A stretch of DNA of 64,000 nt from Methylocapsa acidiphila B2 (GCF_000427445.1 NZ_KE386496.1:3512004-3576003), one strand, 5' to 3'; numbered from the stretch's first letter, positions 1-10,031 are shown. Numbers and translations: made by a program. Notes: a model not told the origin generated them from the letters alone.

Positions 1-330
1 AAGGCCGGAATTAGATCTTCCGCCTGCATCCCGCGGCAAGTTAGAGCAATCGATAATGTTCGAACCCAAGCAAAGTCGCGCTCCGGAAAATGCTCCACAG
101 GTTTTTGAAGGGCCGCTGCGCTCCACGGACGGCTATTTCGTCGCGGAGGCCTTTACGGGACGCCCCGCAGGCTCGTCCGCTCTCGTGAACCAAAAGGGAA
201 ATGGCTTTCTATCGAGAGCGAAGGCCTTTTTCGTAATCCACTGAAATGATTTGTCAGCTTGACCGGCGTTTGCGAGAAAAACTATAAGCTCTTTTACCTA
301 CGAGGATAAATATTTCCAAGTGTAGATTAG

Positions 331-1341
331 ATGATTAAGCTTGCTACGCTAAAACGGGACGCGCATCCTTCGGATCCGCGCTGGGTGCCTTTGCGCCGCG
401 ACGTTCTTTATTTCGCATTGATTTCGGCGATCGTCTGGCTTGCGCTCTATGGCGTCTTCGCGGCCTTCCCGTTCGTCCGCAACGGCGCCGATGCGCTCGG
501 GGCGGCGAAGGTCGGCTATTTGACGTCGCATTCTATTTTCTCGCAGGAGGCGCGGGTGCGCCTCCTCGTTTTCGGCGACAGCAAGGTTCTCGCGGGCTTC
601 AACCCGACGATCTATGACGCCGCGCTTGGACGCGGCGTCGAAAGCTTCAACGCCGGGCGGCCGAGCGATGGCCGGGTGATTGATCTCTTGAAGCGCGTTC
701 TCACGCGCGGCGAGAGGCCGACGCATGTGCTCTTGCAATTGCTGACCGAGGAGGAGGGAGAGCCTGAGTGGCGCGATTATCTCGCGCATGACAAGCTGCT
801 GATCGATCTGCTCTTCCCTTTCCGTACATTCCCTCGTGATTTGGCCTTGTTCTTGATCTCATCGAGGCAGCAAGGCGGGATCGTCAACGCCTATCGAGAA
901 AATAAAGAGGCCGTCGCCGGAGTCATTGACGATCGAGGATATTATTTCATCAAGGGGCAGAGCCATTATCCAAATGATCGCTTGCCCGATGAGTATCGTC
1001 TGCCGATCGACCAGCCGATGTTGCCCTGGCGATGGACGATCGATCCCGACGCGCCCCAGTTCAAAGAGCTGGCGGGTCTCGCGGCGGCATATGGCTTCAA
1101 GGTGATCTTCATTCCGCGGCCGCTTCGCGTCGGCGAATTCGCCCCGCCGGAACCCACCGTTTTCGACGCCAAGGCGCAGCCGTTGCCTTCGACGCCGGGC
1201 TTCTATGTGGCGGGTCCCTCCGCCTGGCTTTTCGAGCCGCGCTATTTTTCGGACCCGGTTCATTTCAACAAGGAAGGCGCAGCCTTGTATTCGAACCGTC
1301 TCGCTGAAGTCACCGCCCCGATCGTGAACGGCAAGGACTAA
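331..1341 (+). CDS. SGNH-fold partner of an MBOAT O-acyltransferase
   Basis: A 336-residue protein with one N-terminal membrane segment (about residues 25-48) and a larger, probably periplasmic domain. Two signatures of SGNH/AlgX-like acyltransferase partners are visible: GDSK at 82-85, where the Ser is the expected nucleophile, and DPVH at 308-311, holding the Asp-x-x-His pair. Only 4 bases separate it from the downstream MBOAT gene, so the two are probably translationally coupled and act together in O-acylating an exported polysaccharide or other surface molecule. The substrate cannot be read from sequence. The upstream Shine-Dalgarno is weak, so the exact start is less certain than the family. 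Confidence 0.8.
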   Translation: MIKLATLKRDAHPSDPRWVPLRRDVLYFALISAIVWLALYGVFAAFPFVRNGADALGAAKVGYLTSHSIFSQEARVRLLVFGDSKVLAGFNPTIYDAALGRGVESFNAGRPSDGRVIDLLKRVLTRGERPTHVLLQLLTEEEGEPEWRDYLAHDKLLIDLLFPFRTFPRDLALFLISSRQQGGIVNAYRENKEAVAGVIDDRGYYFIKGQSHYPNDRLPDEYRLPIDQPMLPWRWTIDPDAPQFKELAGLAAAYGFKVIFIPRPLRVGEFAPPEPTVFDAKAQPLPSTPGFYVAGPSAWLFEPRYFSDPVHFNKEGAALYSNRLAEVTAPIVNGKD

Positions 1342-1345
1342 CGCC

Positions 1346-2803
1346 GTGCTGTTCAATTCCTTCGAATATGCGGTTTTCTTCGCAGCCATTCTCGCCGTCT
1401 ACTTCCGTCTGCCGGTGCGGCCGAGATGGCCCATTCTTCTCATCGCCAGCTATATTTTCTATATGGGCTGGCGGCCCTTGTTCGTCTTCCTCTTGATGTT
1501 CACGACGCTCGTCGATTATGTCGGCGGCCGGATCATCGACGGGGCGAAACGCGAATTGACGCGCCGCTTGGCCTTGGTCGGCTCGGTGTCGATCAATGTC
1601 GGCCTGCTCGCCTTCTTCAAATATTATAATTTTTTCATATCAAACGTGCACGCCGCGGCCTCCGGCTTCGGCTATGACTATGATTTCATCTATATAGACG
1701 TCATTCTTCCAGTCGGCATTTCTTTTTATACGTTTCAGTCGCTGTCTTATACATTCGACGTCTATGCGCGGAAACTGCCGGCGGAGCGCAACCTGCTTCG
1801 CTATGCGCTCTATGTCGCCTTCTTTCCGCAGCTCGAGGCCGGTCCGATTGAACGGGCGGCCAGGCTCGTTCCGCAGATCCAGAAGGACAAGTTCGCTGAT
1901 CCGCAACGGTTCAGGGACGGGCTCTGGCTGATCGGCTATGGGCTCTTCAAGAAGATGTGCATTTCCGATCTGATCGCGCCCGTGGTCATCGGCATCTACA
2001 AGGATCCGCATCAATATAACGGGTCCTATCTGTTGCTCGCGACGGCGCTGTTCGCGATTCAGATCTATTGCGATTTCTCCGGCTATTCCAATATCGCGAT
2101 CGGCTCCGCCAAAATGCTCGGATTCGATCTCATGACGAATTTCCGGCAGCCCTATTTCTCGCGCAGCCTCACTGAATTCTGGCGCCGTTGGCATATTTCA
2201 CTGTCCACCTGGTTCCGCGACTATGTCTATTTTCCTCTCGGCGGCAGCCGGCTCTCGATGCTGCGCTCGCTGCGCAATGTGATGATCGTGTTTCTTCTCA
2301 GCGGCGTCTGGCACGGCGCCGCTTGGACCTTCATCATTTGGGGCGGCTTGCATGGCGCGATTCTCTGCGTCGAGCGGCTGGGGGGCGCCTTTGTCGAGCG
2401 GACGAGCGGGGTGCGTCGCATCGTCGAAACGCGAGGAGGGGGCCTTTTTCTCGGCGCGGCGGGTTTCTTATGGACAAGCGCGATCGTTCTCGTCGGCTGG
2501 GTCTTCTTCCGCGCCAATTCGCTCGCCGACGCGCTTTGGATTATCGGCCATCTCGGCCGCATCGGTCCCATCGACTACGGCACATTCAAGGTCCTGGGCC
2601 TGGCGTCGTTCGAGATCGTGCTCGCGATCTTTCAGATTTCGCTGCTTCTTTCCATTGATTATCTGATCTTCGCCAAGCCGGATCTTCTCGTGCGCTGGCG
2701 CAATATTCGTGCACTCGGGATGGCCGCGGCCGTGGCGCTCTTCTACAATATTATTCTCTTCGGCATTTTCGAAAAAGCGGAATTCATTTACTTTCAATTC
2801 TAG
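1346..2803 (+). CDS. MBOAT-family O-acyltransferase (AlgI-like)
   Basis: A 485-residue polytopic membrane protein with a GTG start. It opens with the usual AlgI-type N-terminus (MLFNSFEYAVFF). The conserved MBOAT core includes RRWHISLSTWFRDY near residue 280 and a second His in SGVWHGAAW near residue 322. In the family these residues transfer an acyl group, often acetyl, across the inner membrane to a polysaccharide with help from an SGNH protein, which here is the gene immediately upstream. Length fits AlgI/DltB relatives. No alginate or cellulose genes are adjacent, so the acceptor is unknown. A GC-rich hairpin lies about 30 bases after the stop. Confidence 0.9.
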   Translation: MLFNSFEYAVFFAAILAVYFRLPVRPRWPILLIASYIFYMGWRPLFVFLLMFTTLVDYVGGRIIDGAKRELTRRLALVGSVSINVGLLAFFKYYNFFISNVHAAASGFGYDYDFIYIDVILPVGISFYTFQSLSYTFDVYARKLPAERNLLRYALYVAFFPQLEAGPIERAARLVPQIQKDKFADPQRFRDGLWLIGYGLFKKMCISDLIAPVVIGIYKDPHQYNGSYLLLATALFAIQIYCDFSGYSNIAIGSAKMLGFDLMTNFRQPYFSRSLTEFWRRWHISLSTWFRDYVYFPLGGSRLSMLRSLRNVMIVFLLSGVWHGAAWTFIIWGGLHGAILCVERLGGAFVERTSGVRRIVETRGGGLFLGAAGFLWTSAIVLVGWVFFRANSLADALWIIGHLGRIGPIDYGTFKVLGLASFEIVLAIFQISLLLSIDYLIFAKPDLLVRWRNIRALGMAAAVALFYNIILFGIFEKAEFIYFQF

Positions 2804-2835
2804 ACAGGCGCGCGGATAAAGTCTGAACAAAAAAA

Positions 2836-2856
2836 CCCCGACGCGGCGCGTCGGGG
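2836..2856. terminator. Rho-independent terminator, probably bidirectional
   Basis: CCCCGACGC (2836-2844), a GGC loop and GCGTCGGGG (2848-2856) form a perfect 9-bp stem. A run of A precedes it on the plus strand, which gives a T-run after the hairpin on the minus strand. It is therefore best placed to end the minus-strand gene at 2955-3251, and it may also serve the convergent MBOAT gene. Confidence 0.8.
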
Positions 2857-2954
2857 TTCGTTACCAGAGTTGGCCGAGTGGGAGGGCTCTCGGCGCGCTT
2901 GTGATATTCTGCAAAGCTTGCGCGCGGCTGCCTCGCCAACAATGCGCGGCTGCC

Positions 2955-3251
2955 TCACCAATAAAACGGACGCCGCCAGCCCCACCATGGACGATAATAG
3001 CCGTAATAGGGACGCCGCCAATAGGGACGCGGCCCCCAATAGCGCCGCCAGCCGGGGACCCAGCGACAGCGGTAGGGACCGCAGATCCAGCGGGCTTTTT
3101 CGACCCCGGCCGGAGCGTCCGCCTGCGCCGCCGAACCGAGGCCGGCGATCGGCATGGCCGACGCCGAGGGCGCGAGAGCGCCCGTCCAACCGAGGCAGAA
3201 GCTTCCGAGGCCTAGACCCGCGGCTAAAAGCAACATCCGATTGATCTTCAT
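2955..3251 (-). CDS. Small secreted Trp/Tyr/Arg-rich protein
   Basis: The 98-residue start at 3251 is chosen because GGAGG lies 5-6 bases upstream; a longer frame to 3353 has no such site. A clear signal peptide (MKINRMLLLAAGLGLGSF, then a Ser/Ala-rich cleavage region ending near ASAM) precedes a short mature chain. That chain has two Cys in CGPYRC and a tail dense in W, Y, R and P (YWRRPYYGYYRPWWGWRRP). Proteins of this style are common in Methylobacterium and Bradyrhizobium relatives and have no assigned function. It is probably periplasmic or extracellular. It ends at the 2836-2856 hairpin. Confidence 0.7.
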   Translation of the reverse strand: MKINRMLLLAAGLGLGSFCLGWTGALAPSASAMPIAGLGSAAQADAPAGVEKARWICGPYRCRWVPGWRRYWGPRPYWRRPYYGYYRPWWGWRRPFYW

Positions 3252-3504
3252 CTGCGCCTCCATATTCCGGCCTTGAGCGCGTTCTGGTCGGCTGGAATCG
3301 TCCAATCGACAAAATTCGCTCCAGATCAATAAGCTCGAGCATGTTCCAATCAAAAATGTGGACTGGCTTTCTAGGAAAACTCTCCAAGCTTGCGCCGGAT
3401 CATATCTCCGAAAGTCGCAAATTGGCGCCTCGGCGCTGAAGATTTTCTGAAAAAACCACTCATCATCTATTCAAAGCAACAGGCGGCAAGCCGTTCTCGA
3501 GAGG

Positions 3505-4275
3505 CTATTTCAGGATCTGGCCGAGGAAAAGCCTCGTCCGTTCATGCTTCGGCGCAGTGAAAAAGGCCTCCGGACGATTGATCTCGACGATAGCGCCGTC
3601 GTCCATGAAAACGACTCTGTCGGCGACCTGCCGCGCGAAGCCCATTTCATGCGTCACGCACACCATGGTCATCCCTTCCTCAGCGAGCCCGATGATCGTC
3701 TCCAGGACTTCCTTGACCATTTCAGGATCGAGAGCGGAGGTCGGTTCGTCGAAGAGCATGATCTTGGGGCTCATGCAAAGCGCCCTTGCGATTGCGGCCC
3801 GCTGCTGCTGCCCGCCCGAGAGCTGGCCTGGATATTTATCCGCCTGCTCGGCGATCTGCACCTTGCGGAGATAGGCCGAGGCGAGTTCTTCCGCCTCCGC
3901 GCGCGCCAGCTTGCGCACGTGGATGGGGGCGAGGGTGCAATTTTCGAGAATGGTCAGATGCGGGAACAGATTGAAGTGCTGGAAGACCATGCCGACTTCG
4001 CGGCGGACTTCGTCGATGCGGCGCAGATCCGCCGTGAGTTCAATTCCATCGACGATGATCCGGCCGGACTGATGCGCCTCGAGCCGATTGAGGCAGCGGA
4101 TCAGGGTCGACTTGCCCGAGCCCGACGGGCCGCAAATGACGATTCGCTCGCCGCGCGCGACGATGAGGTCGATGTCGCGCAGCGCATGATAGGCGCCGAA
4201 CCATTTATTGACCCCGATCATCTCGATCGCGGGTCCTTCTGCGTCTTGCGCCGGATCAGACATGTGATCGCTCAT
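3505..4275 (-). CDS. aapP: General L-amino-acid ABC transporter, ATPase
   Basis: A 256-residue cytoplasmic ABC ATPase. Walker A is at 49-57 (GPSGSGKST), the signature LSGGQQQ at 152-158, Walker B at about 172-177 followed by EPTSALDP, and the H-loop His at 209. The sequence is that of polar amino-acid importers (GlnQ/AapP). Its ATG overlaps the aapM stop as ATGA, so the two are co-translated. It is the last gene of aapJQMP and powers uptake through the AapQ/AapM channel. An internal Met four codons on is an alternative start. Confidence 0.93.
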   Translation of the reverse strand: MSDHMSDPAQDAEGPAIEMIGVNKWFGAYHALRDIDLIVARGERIVICGPSGSGKSTLIRCLNRLEAHQSGRIIVDGIELTADLRRIDEVRREVGMVFQHFNLFPHLTILENCTLAPIHVRKLARAEAEELASAYLRKVQIAEQADKYPGQLSGGQQQRAAIARALCMSPKIMLFDEPTSALDPEMVKEVLETIIGLAEEGMTMVCVTHEMGFARQVADRVVFMDDGAIVEINRPEAFFTAPKHERTRLFLGQILK

Positions 4276-5423
4276 GCTGCGGCGCTCCCGAGCCTGCGCT
4301 CGACGAAGCGCGCATAAAGCGACATGCCGAAGCAAAAGGCGAAATAGAAAAGCGCCGCGAAAATATAGCCCGTCGCCGAAATGGTCGGGCCGGCCCAAGC
4401 CGGGTCCTGACGCGCCGCCTCGATCGTTTTCAGGAAATCGAAAATGCCGACGATCGCGACCAGGGTCGTGTCCTTGAATAGGCTGATGAAGGAATTGACC
4501 ACCCCCGGAATGACATGCCGCAACGCCTGGGGCAGGACGACGAGGCGCAAGGTCGGCCAGGGACGCAGGCCGAGCGCGGCGGCGCCCTCGAACTGACCTC
4601 TGGGGATCGCCTGCAAGCCGCCGCGCACGACCTCCGCCATATAGGCCGAGGCGAAGAGCGCGACCCCGATTAGCGGACGCGCCAGCCGGTCCGGCGCGAG
4701 ATCTTCGGGGACGAAGAGCGGCAGCATGGTGTTGGCCATGAACAGGACCGTGATCATCGGCACGCCCCGAACGAATTCGATGAAGCCGGTACAGGCGAGC
4801 TTCAGCGCCGGGAGGCGGGAGCGTCGGCCGAGAGCGAGGAGAATGCCGAGCGGCAGGGAAAAGACCATTCCGACAGAGGCGACGAGTAGGCTGACGAAAA
4901 CGCCGCCCCATAAATGGGTCTCAACGCGCGGCAGGCCGAGGGCCGGCGCGCCATGGAGCAGAATGAAGCCCTGCAGCGGATAGGCCACAAAAAAAAGGAA
5001 GGCGGCGAGCCGGCGCGCCGGCGCGTCGAGCCACAACAGCCAGACGATCAAAACGGCGCCGACGAACATAGTCACATCGACGCGCCACCGCTGGCTTTCC
5101 GGGTAGGAGCCATAGATGAAATAGGGCAATTTTTGCGCAATGAAGGCCCAGCAGGCGCCGGCCCCCGGCGCCCGGCAGAGCTCGCCGTCGGGGGCGGACC
5201 AGACCGCATCGAAAATCAGAAAGCGAAGCAGGGAGGGCAAAGCGAGGCCGACGAGCGTCAGGACCGCCAAGGTCGCGAGGCTCGTGCGCCAGTCGCCGAA
5301 AAGATTTCCGCGGAGCCCGCCGGCGAAGCTTTCGCTGGCGGGCGGCGGCTGCGCCGGCGCTGGCCCTTGCCGGACGAAGGCTTGGGCCGAGGCGGGGCGT
5401 CGATCCTGCGTCGCGCCGGGCAT
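4272..5423 (-). CDS. aapM: General L-amino-acid ABC transporter, permease AapM
   Basis: A 383-residue inner-membrane permease. A long N-terminal extension with extra membrane helices, typical of AapM, precedes the HisM-type domain; the EAA-loop region is near [24 protein letters not shown]. The start lies 2 bases beyond the aapQ stop and the end overlaps aapP, so the operon is tightly packed. With AapQ it forms the transmembrane path for L-amino acids delivered by AapJ. Confidence 0.92.
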   Translation of the reverse strand: MPGATQDRRPASAQAFVRQGPAPAQPPPASESFAGGLRGNLFGDWRTSLATLAVLTLVGLALPSLLRFLIFDAVWSAPDGELCRAPGAGACWAFIAQKLPYFIYGSYPESQRWRVDVTMFVGAVLIVWLLWLDAPARRLAAFLFFVAYPLQGFILLHGAPALGLPRVETHLWGGVFVSLLVASVGMVFSLPLGILLALGRRSRLPALKLACTGFIEFVRGVPMITVLFMANTMLPLFVPEDLAPDRLARPLIGVALFASAYMAEVVRGGLQAIPRGQFEGAAALGLRPWPTLRLVVLPQALRHVIPGVVNSFISLFKDTTLVAIVGIFDFLKTIEAARQDPAWAGPTISATGYIFAALFYFAFCFGMSLYARFVERRLGSAAA

Positions 5424-5425
5424 GG

Positions 5426-6616
5426 CTAGCGCTCGATCGAGGCGAAGCGGCGGTTGAACAGATTCATCGCCAGCGAGGCGAGAAGCGAGACCGTGAGATA
5501 AACCGCCATGGTGATGAAGATCACTTGGACTGCGGCGCCGGTCTGGTTCAGCACCGTGCCGGCGAAGACCTGGACGAGATCCGGATAGCCGACGAAGACC
5601 GCGAGAGACGAGTTCTTGATCAGGTTCAAATATTGGCTGGTGAGCAAGGGAATGATGACGCGCATGGCTTGCGGCGCGACGACATGGCGGATCGCCGCGA
5701 GGCGCGAGAGGCCGAGCGCCGCCGCCGCTTCGCTCTGTCCGCGCGGCACCGCCTGCATGCCGGCGCGGACGACCTCCGCGATGAAGGCGGCCGTATAGAG
5801 GCTAAGGCCGAGAACGAGCGCGACGAATTCCGGCAGCAACCGAACGCCGCCGATGAAATTGAATCCTTTCAGCTCCGGCGGGACGAGGCTGAGCGGCGCC
5901 CCGGCGATGAGGAAGGCGGCGACGGGCGGCCCGAGGATGAGTGCGGCGGCGCCGATGCGCAAGCTGGCGTTCATGGCCGGTCGCCGCCTTCGGGAAAGCC
6001 ACCAGGCCGCAATTGCCGCGGCCGCGCTTGCGACGAGCGCCGCGCCCAGCCAGGGCGCGCCAGGGCCGAGCGCCAGTTCGGGCGCGAAAAGACCGCGATT
6101 GTTCAGAAAGACGCCGAAGGGCAGCGCGTAGGACTGGCGCGGCCCCGGCAAGGCCTTCAGCACGGCGTTGTACCAAAAGAGAAGCTGCAAGAGCAGCGGC
6201 ACATTGCGGAGGATTTCGACATAGACGGTCGCGAGCTGCGCCGCGGCCCAGTTTTTCGAAAGCCGCGCGATTCCCACCGTAAAGCCGACGATTGTCGCAA
6301 GAGCGAGGCTGATCGCCGAGACCAGGCAGGTGTTTAATAGGCCGACCAGGAAAGCGCGGCCATAGGTCGAGGTCGCCGAATAGCTGATCAAGGATTGGTT
6401 GATGTCGAAGCCCGCGGTGTCGTTCAGAAAGCCGAAGCCGGTCGGGATGCCGCGCGCCTGCATATTGGCTCGGACATGGATAAACGCCTCGACGGCGAGC
6501 CAGCCGAGGCCGAGAAGGAAGACGGCCTGAAGGACGGCGATGCGCAGCGCCTGCGGGTCGCGCCAAAAGGCGAGCCCGACCGCTGGCGGCGGCGAAGACG
6601 CGGCGGCCGGCGCCAC
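5426..6616 (-). CDS. aapQ: General L-amino-acid ABC transporter, permease AapQ
   Basis: A polytopic permease with the insertion between the first helices that is characteristic of AapQ, and an EAA loop near SEAAAALGLSRLAAIRHVV. An open frame runs upstream into aapJ, but no ATG is suitable. A GTG at 6616, 11 bases after the aapJ stop, gives 396 residues, close to the usual AapQ size. The longer 449-residue reading would overlap aapJ by about 50 codons with unrelated sequence. It partners with AapM. Confidence 0.9.
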   Translation of the reverse strand: MAPAAASSPPPAVGLAFWRDPQALRIAVLQAVFLLGLGWLAVEAFIHVRANMQARGIPTGFGFLNDTAGFDINQSLISYSATSTYGRAFLVGLLNTCLVSAISLALATIVGFTVGIARLSKNWAAAQLATVYVEILRNVPLLLQLLFWYNAVLKALPGPRQSYALPFGVFLNNRGLFAPELALGPGAPWLGAALVASAAAAIAAWWLSRRRRPAMNASLRIGAAALILGPPVAAFLIAGAPLSLVPPELKGFNFIGGVRLLPEFVALVLGLSLYTAAFIAEVVRAGMQAVPRGQSEAAAALGLSRLAAIRHVVAPQAMRVIIPLLTSQYLNLIKNSSLAVFVGYPDLVQVFAGTVLNQTGAAVQVIFITMAVYLTVSLLASLAMNLFNRRFASIER

Positions 6617-6627
6617 GCGGCGAGACC

Positions 6628-7641
6628 CTAGCGGATCGGCGGCGCGTATTGCAGGCCGCCTTTCGTCCAGAGCGAGTTGATCCCGCGCTTGATCTTCAAG
6701 CTGGAGCCCTCGCCGAGATTGCGGTCGAAGATCTCGCCATAATTGCCGACGCGCTTGACGATGCGATAGGCCCAATCCCCGGTGAGCCCCAAGGCCTCGC
6801 CGAAATTCCCCTCGAGGCCGAGCAAGCGCTTGATCTCGGGCCGATCCGACTTGAGTTTCTCATCGACGTTCTTCGAGGTGACGCCGAGCTCCTCGGCGTC
6901 GAGCATGGCGAAACCCACCCATTTCACCACGTTGAACCACTGATCGTCGCCTTGCCGCACCAGCGGTCCCAAAGGCTCTTTCGAGATGATTTCCGGCAGG
7001 ATGACGTGATCGTCGGGATTGGCGAGTTTCGGACGCTCCGCATAGAGGCCGGAGGCGTCCGTCGTATAGGCGTCGCAGCGGCCGGAATCATAGGCTTTGC
7101 GCGCTTCGTCAGCGGAGGCGAAGACCACCGGCTCGTAGTTCATGTTATTGCCGCGAAAGAAATCGGCGAGGTTCAATTCCGAGGTCGTGCCTTGCTGGAC
7201 GCAGATCGAGGCGCCGGATAGCTCCAAGGCCGAAGAGAGGTTCAGCTTCTTGCGCACCATGAAGCCCTGGCCGTCGAAATAAGTGATCCCGGTGAAAAGA
7301 AATCCCTGGCCGGCCTCGCGCGAAAGCGTCCAGGTCGTGTTGCGGGCGAGAATGTCGACCTCGCCCGATTGCAGGGCGGTGAATCGGTCCTTCGAGCTCA
7401 AGGGGATGAATTTCACCTTGCCCACGTCGTCGAAGATCGCGGCGGCGACAGCGCGGCAGAAATCGACGTCGAGTCCGGTCCAATGGCCCTTGTCGTCAGG
7501 CAGGCCGAAGCCGGCGACGCCGGTGTTCGATCCGCAGGCTAGCGTTCCCCGCTTCTTGATTTGGTCGAGCGCGCCGGCGTGAGCGAGGGTTGCGACGAGC
7601 ATCAGGCCGGCGGCGAGCGCCAAGACGTTCCTCTTGAGCAT
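6628..7641 (-). CDS. aapJ: General L-amino-acid-binding periplasmic protein
   Basis: A 337-residue solute-binding protein. Residues 1 to about 22 are a signal peptide ending in AHA, followed by a family 3 SBP fold (DQIKKRGTLACGSNTG, then FARG-type ligand-binding segments). It captures broad-range L-amino acids in the periplasm and delivers them to AapQ/AapM. First gene of the aapJQMP operon. In Rhizobium this operon answers to nitrogen status, but I see no clear operator in the 228 bases between it and the divergent metC. Confidence 0.93.
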   Translation of the reverse strand: MLKRNVLALAAGLMLVATLAHAGALDQIKKRGTLACGSNTGVAGFGLPDDKGHWTGLDVDFCRAVAAAIFDDVGKVKFIPLSSKDRFTALQSGEVDILARNTTWTLSREAGQGFLFTGITYFDGQGFMVRKKLNLSSALELSGASICVQQGTTSELNLADFFRGNNMNYEPVVFASADEARKAYDSGRCDAYTTDASGLYAERPKLANPDDHVILPEIISKEPLGPLVRQGDDQWFNVVKWVGFAMLDAEELGVTSKNVDEKLKSDRPEIKRLLGLEGNFGEALGLTGDWAYRIVKRVGNYGEIFDRNLGEGSSLKIKRGINSLWTKGGLQYAPPIR

Positions 7642-7869
7642 GTGAGACGATTCCGAATTGATCCACGATTGCGCGCCGAAACGCGCCGCGATCGCCTGGA
7701 GCGCGGCGTTGAGCGCTCAGGGTGAGGCCTTTGATCCGGCCGGTCAAGCTGCGGGGAAGGGCACGATCGAACGCGCCTCGCCACGCGAAGCCGGCCGGCG
7801 CGGGCTTGACGAGGGCGCCATCAAAACCCCAGTTTGCGGCGCGCATAAGACAGATTGGACGCGAGGCCC

Positions 7870-9057
7870 ATGACCGAGACGACGCCCGACGACCGCAAGG
7901 GCTTGAAGGCCAAGACGAGGCTCATCCATGCGGGCCGGCGGCCTTCAGAGCAATTCGGCTTCGTCAATACGCCGATCTATCGGGGCTCGACGGTGCTTTT
8001 TCCGACCCTGGACGATCTTACCCGGCGCAATGCGAAATTCTCCTATGGAACGCAGGGCACGCCGACGACAGAGGCGCTCGAGACCGCCTGGACGGAACTT
8101 TCGGGCGCCGCCGGAACTGTGCTGGTGCCTTCCGGCCTCGCGGCGATCAGCCTCGCGCTTCTGACGGCTGTCAAGGCCGGCGATCACATCCTCGTCACCG
8201 ATTCGGCCTATCGCCCGACCCGTATTTTCTGCGATGGAATTCTCGCCCGCATGGGGGTGGAGACCACCTATTACGATCCTTGGATCGGGGCCGGAATCGA
8301 GGCGCTGATCCGGGCCAACACCAGCGTGATCTTTCTCGAGGCGCCGGGGTCGCAAAGCTTCGAGATGCAGGATGTCCCCGCAATCGCCAAGGTCGCCCGC
8401 GCCAAGGGCGTCTGCACCATCCTCGACAATACTTGGGCGACGCCGATCTTCTTTCCGCCGCATGAGCGCGGCGTCGACATGGCGATCGAGGCCGGCACAA
8501 AATATCTTTCCGGCCATTCCGATCTTTTGCTTGGGCTCGTGTCCGCCAATGCGCAATGGCTCAACCGCCTGCGCGCGACGTTCGACGCCTTCGCTATGTG
8601 TCCCGGCCCGGAGGATGTGTTTTTGGCCTTGCGCGGCTTGCGCACGCTGGACCTGCGTCTGCGCGAGGCCGAGCGGCAGGGACTCGCACTCGCCACTTGG
8701 CTCGCGGAGCGCGACGAAGTCGCCGTCGTCCTGCATCCGGCTCTGCCGTCATGCCCCGGCCACGCCTTGTGGAAACGGGATTTCCTCGGGTCTTCCGGAC
8801 TTTTCTCCGTCATTCTCAGGCCCTGCTCGACGGCGGCGCTCGCCGCCATGCTCGATGGGCTCAAGCTGTTCGGTATGGGCTTTTCCTGGGGCGGCTTCGA
8901 GAGCCTCGTCATTCCTTTCGACTGCCGCGTCTATCGGACCGCGACCCAATGGAGCCCGCCAGGACCGGCGTTGCGGTTTTCGGTCGGGCTCGAGGATATC
9001 GAGGATCTGAAAGCCGATCTCGCTGAAGGGTTCGAGCGGCTGCGGGCGGTTGGGTGA
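7870..9057 (+). CDS. metC: Cystathionine beta-lyase (PLP-dependent)
   Basis: A 395-residue Cys/Met-metabolism PLP enzyme. The PLP lysine is in GTKYLSGHSD (about residue 211), with the upstream ILDNTWATP aspartate and the YGTQGTPT substrate loop. The alphaproteobacterial MetC subfamily cleaves cystathionine to homocysteine, ammonia and pyruvate in methionine synthesis. ATG at 7870 is preferred over a TTG five codons upstream because alignment with the family begins just after it. It is transcribed divergently from aapJ. A related gamma-synthase or lyase activity cannot be excluded from sequence alone. Confidence 0.85.
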   Translation: MTETTPDDRKGLKAKTRLIHAGRRPSEQFGFVNTPIYRGSTVLFPTLDDLTRRNAKFSYGTQGTPTTEALETAWTELSGAAGTVLVPSGLAAISLALLTAVKAGDHILVTDSAYRPTRIFCDGILARMGVETTYYDPWIGAGIEALIRANTSVIFLEAPGSQSFEMQDVPAIAKVARAKGVCTILDNTWATPIFFPPHERGVDMAIEAGTKYLSGHSDLLLGLVSANAQWLNRLRATFDAFAMCPGPEDVFLALRGLRTLDLRLREAERQGLALATWLAERDEVAVVLHPALPSCPGHALWKRDFLGSSGLFSVILRPCSTAALAAMLDGLKLFGMGFSWGGFESLVIPFDCRVYRTATQWSPPGPALRFSVGLEDIEDLKADLAEGFERLRAVG

Positions 9058-9145
9058 TCGGCTCGCCGCGGCGCCCTTGCGGATGGCTTGCCAATCTCTG
9101 GGTTGTAAGCGAACTTCCTTTATCTCGACGCGGAGATCCGCTTCC

Positions 9146-9955
9146 ATGCATGTCCTGAGGCTTGCGCTGCTCGGCCTCGCAGCTCTCGTCGCTCTCATTC
9201 TCGGCTGGACCTTTTGGATAGAAGCGAATCGGCTGGGAAGCCCGCCTTCGTCGCAAAACGCCGAGGCTTCGGTCTCGCCTGAAGCCGTCGAGGCCGCGCG
9301 GCGTGCGATCGAGGCCAATCTCGCGGCGGTCCCTGAATATGCCGAATTTTTGGAGCGGATGAAGACGAGCTTCCCGGTCGAATACGAGGCCTTTCTCGCC
9401 AAGGCGGCGCGGCGGGCTGCCGCGACCGGCGAAAGGGCGAGCGCCGATTTTCTCATGATCGAGGCCGTTCGCCTTCTGCGCGCCTCGCATGGAGTGCTCG
9501 CGGCCAAGGCGGGCCAGCTCGCGCTCGACCATGTGTTCGAGATGCAGCTCGCCATGCTGCGCGCTCTGGCCGAGAAGAACCAGGGGCTCTGCGTCGACTT
9601 CCTCTATGGCGGCGCCAGAGGAGATTTTCTCGAATTTTCGGTCGCAAATCGCGGCCTCGTGGGGGCCATGGCGAGCGCCGGCGTCGAGGCTATCCGCGAC
9701 GGGCAGGCCAATCGAATCGATCGCGACGACCCGACGGCGGAGGATTTCCAGAAGCTCGAGGAAGCGCTTCGCGCCAAAGGCCTCGAGACGCCGGAGATCG
9801 AAGCCCTGCTCGACGGCAAGACACCCGATCCGCCGCTCGCCGACGCGCGCCTTTGCCAGGCCGGCGTGATTTATCTCGAGGCGCTTGCGGCCATGCCCGA
9901 GCCGCAGCGCCTGCGCATCTATGGCTTTGCGGTCGAGCTGATGGCGAGGTCGTGA
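9146..9955 (+). CDS. Hypothetical membrane-anchored protein
   Basis: A 269-residue protein starting at an ATG with a GGAG-like site upstream. One N-terminal hydrophobic helix (LRLALLGLAALVALILGW) could be an uncleaved anchor or signal. The rest is Ala/Glu-rich and mostly helical, with no motif I recognise; a conserved-looking stretch is NQGLCVDFLYGG. It lies after metC and converges on ftfL, separated by a terminator-like hairpin. Function unknown; probably periplasm-facing. Confidence 0.6.
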   Translation: MHVLRLALLGLAALVALILGWTFWIEANRLGSPPSSQNAEASVSPEAVEAARRAIEANLAAVPEYAEFLERMKTSFPVEYEAFLAKAARRAAATGERASADFLMIEAVRLLRASHGVLAAKAGQLALDHVFEMQLAMLRALAEKNQGLCVDFLYGGARGDFLEFSVANRGLVGAMASAGVEAIRDGQANRIDRDDPTAEDFQKLEEALRAKGLETPEIEALLDGKTPDPPLADARLCQAGVIYLEALAAMPEPQRLRIYGFAVELMARS

Positions 9956-9959
9956 GTCG

Positions 9960-9989
9960 GAGCCGGAATGAGAAAACGCATCCCGGCTC
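9960..9989. terminator. Hairpin between convergent genes
   Basis: GAGCCGGAATG (9960-9970) pairs with CATCCCGGCTC (9979-9989), with one mismatch and an 8-base loop. It sits between the stop of the 9146-9955 gene and the stop of ftfL on the opposite strand, as expected for a shared terminator. There is no long U-run on either side. Confidence 0.55.
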
Positions 9990-10031
9990 TGACGATTTGT
10001 CTGTTCAAACGGTCTTTTGCCGAGTGAACGG

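Noticed and set aside
56-244. 62-codon frame at the window start
   Set aside because: No ribosome-binding site, no recognisable sequence and no neighbour logic; it may be chance in GC-rich DNA.
2861-2945. tRNA-like stretch (TTGGCCGAGTGGGAGGGCTC)
   Set aside because: No acceptor stem, anticodon arm or T-loop can be completed.
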